From CAVYPR01 sp052145775 (GTDB lineage: Bacteria > Actinomycetota > Acidimicrobiia > Acidimicrobiales > RAAP-2), in the NCBI GenBank assembly GCA_052145775.1, contig JBKQNY010000115.1, forward strand, positions 1 through 20,703: a stretch of DNA of 20,703 nucleotides. Reading direction: 5' to 3'. Made by a program: the position numbers and the translations under genes. Shown in pieces: positions 20,472 to 20,703 of this stretch (the first letter of the stretch is position 1; each line of letters opens with the position of its first letter). The notes beneath the pieces were generated by a model that was not told the origin of the DNA, ran no database searches, and saw only the letters and a program-made list of their open reading frames with translations.

Positions 20472-20703
20472 ATGGCCGATTCTGACCACCGAAGCACGTT
20501 GTTGGATGCTTACGAGAACGCCGCGGTGATCGTGTCAGGAATAGTTGCTGACGAGCTCGGCCACCCGACCCCGTGTCCCAAGTACGACGTGGCCGGACTG
20601 ATCGACCACCTCGTCGAAGCGGGCCACCGGGCGGCTGCTCTCGGCTGCGGGCAGGCACCCCCGCCCGGAGACGAGTCTCTTCACGTGGAGCTCTCCGACG
20701 CGC
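20472..20703 (+). CDS. TIGR03086/maleylpyruvate isomerase N-domain-like (DinB fold) protein, partial
   Basis: The gene runs off the right edge; 77 residues are visible, starting MADSDHRSTLLDAYENAAVI. TPCPKYDVAGLIDHLVEAGH is the hallmark of the MDMPI_N/TIGR03086 group: a four-helix DinB-like domain where T-PCP-W/Y-D-V-L-I-DHL precedes a metal-ligand His (here in the DHLVEAGH helix). Known relatives include mycothiol-dependent maleylpyruvate isomerase, but most are metal-binding proteins of unknown activity. The other ligand residues lie outside the window. It follows the tRNA-like segment and has its own promoter-like box and Shine-Dalgarno. Confidence 0.8.
   Translation, partial: MADSDHRSTLLDAYENAAVIVSGIVADELGHPTPCPKYDVAGLIDHLVEAGHRAAALGCGQAPPPGDESLHVELSDA

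Noticed and set aside
1..20703. CRISPR array, rRNA, insertion sequence or defence cassette
   Set aside because: No spaced direct repeats, no transposase or nuclease motifs, and no rRNA-like sequence found on either strand.

Overview
The window is very GC-rich DNA with GTG starts, short spacing between genes, GTGA/ATGA stop-start overlaps and TAnnnT -10 boxes placed right in front of start codons. Together with a DUF5719 protein, a DUF2510 protein, a deazaflavin (F420)-type reductase and a CPMDKGPL-type Trm112 protein, this points to a high-GC actinomycete, plausibly of the Acidimicrobiia. That placement is inferred from gene content, not from a search.

Layout. Positions 1-1125 hold the 3' end of a family-4 glycosyltransferase and a GDP-6-deoxy-D-mannose reductase-like gene broken by an in-frame amber codon in its cofactor-binding loop. 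A small helical protein (1136-1498, minus) faces it. Positions 1663-6560 carry a giant GT2-plus-polytopic-membrane protein translationally coupled to a DUF5719 exported protein. The membrane protease FtsH (6624-8822, minus) is divergent from a CPBP intramembrane protease (8933-9784). The CPBP gene overlaps a second giant polytopic, GT-C-like protein (9765-12470), which is followed by a Thr-rich lipoprotein and a secreted helical protein of unknown function. Positions 13663-17059 form a phosphomannomutase / Trm112-like / phosphoglucose-phosphomannose isomerase / YceH block with tight coupling.

From about 17.1 kb the content changes to small accessory-type genes: a VOC protein, an F420-type reductase, a DUF2510 membrane protein, a methyltransferase split by a one-base frameshift in a G-run, and the start of a maleylpyruvate-isomerase-like (DinB-fold) protein. 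Base composition is visibly less GC-biased here. A stretch resembling only the 3' end of a tRNA lies between the last two genes.

How it fits together. The isomerase and phosphomannomutase supply mannose-6-phosphate and mannose-1-phosphate. The reductase would make GDP-D-rhamnose from a GDP-mannose product. The GT4, GT2-fusion and GT-C-like proteins could use activated or lipid-linked sugars to build an envelope glycan, and the exported DUF5719, lipoprotein and helical proteins would sit in the same compartment. I see no CRISPR array, rRNA, complete tRNA, transposase or integrase. No wholly new system is evident; the least-explained parts are the giant glycan-membrane proteins with their exported partners and the tRNA-end/composition-shift region.
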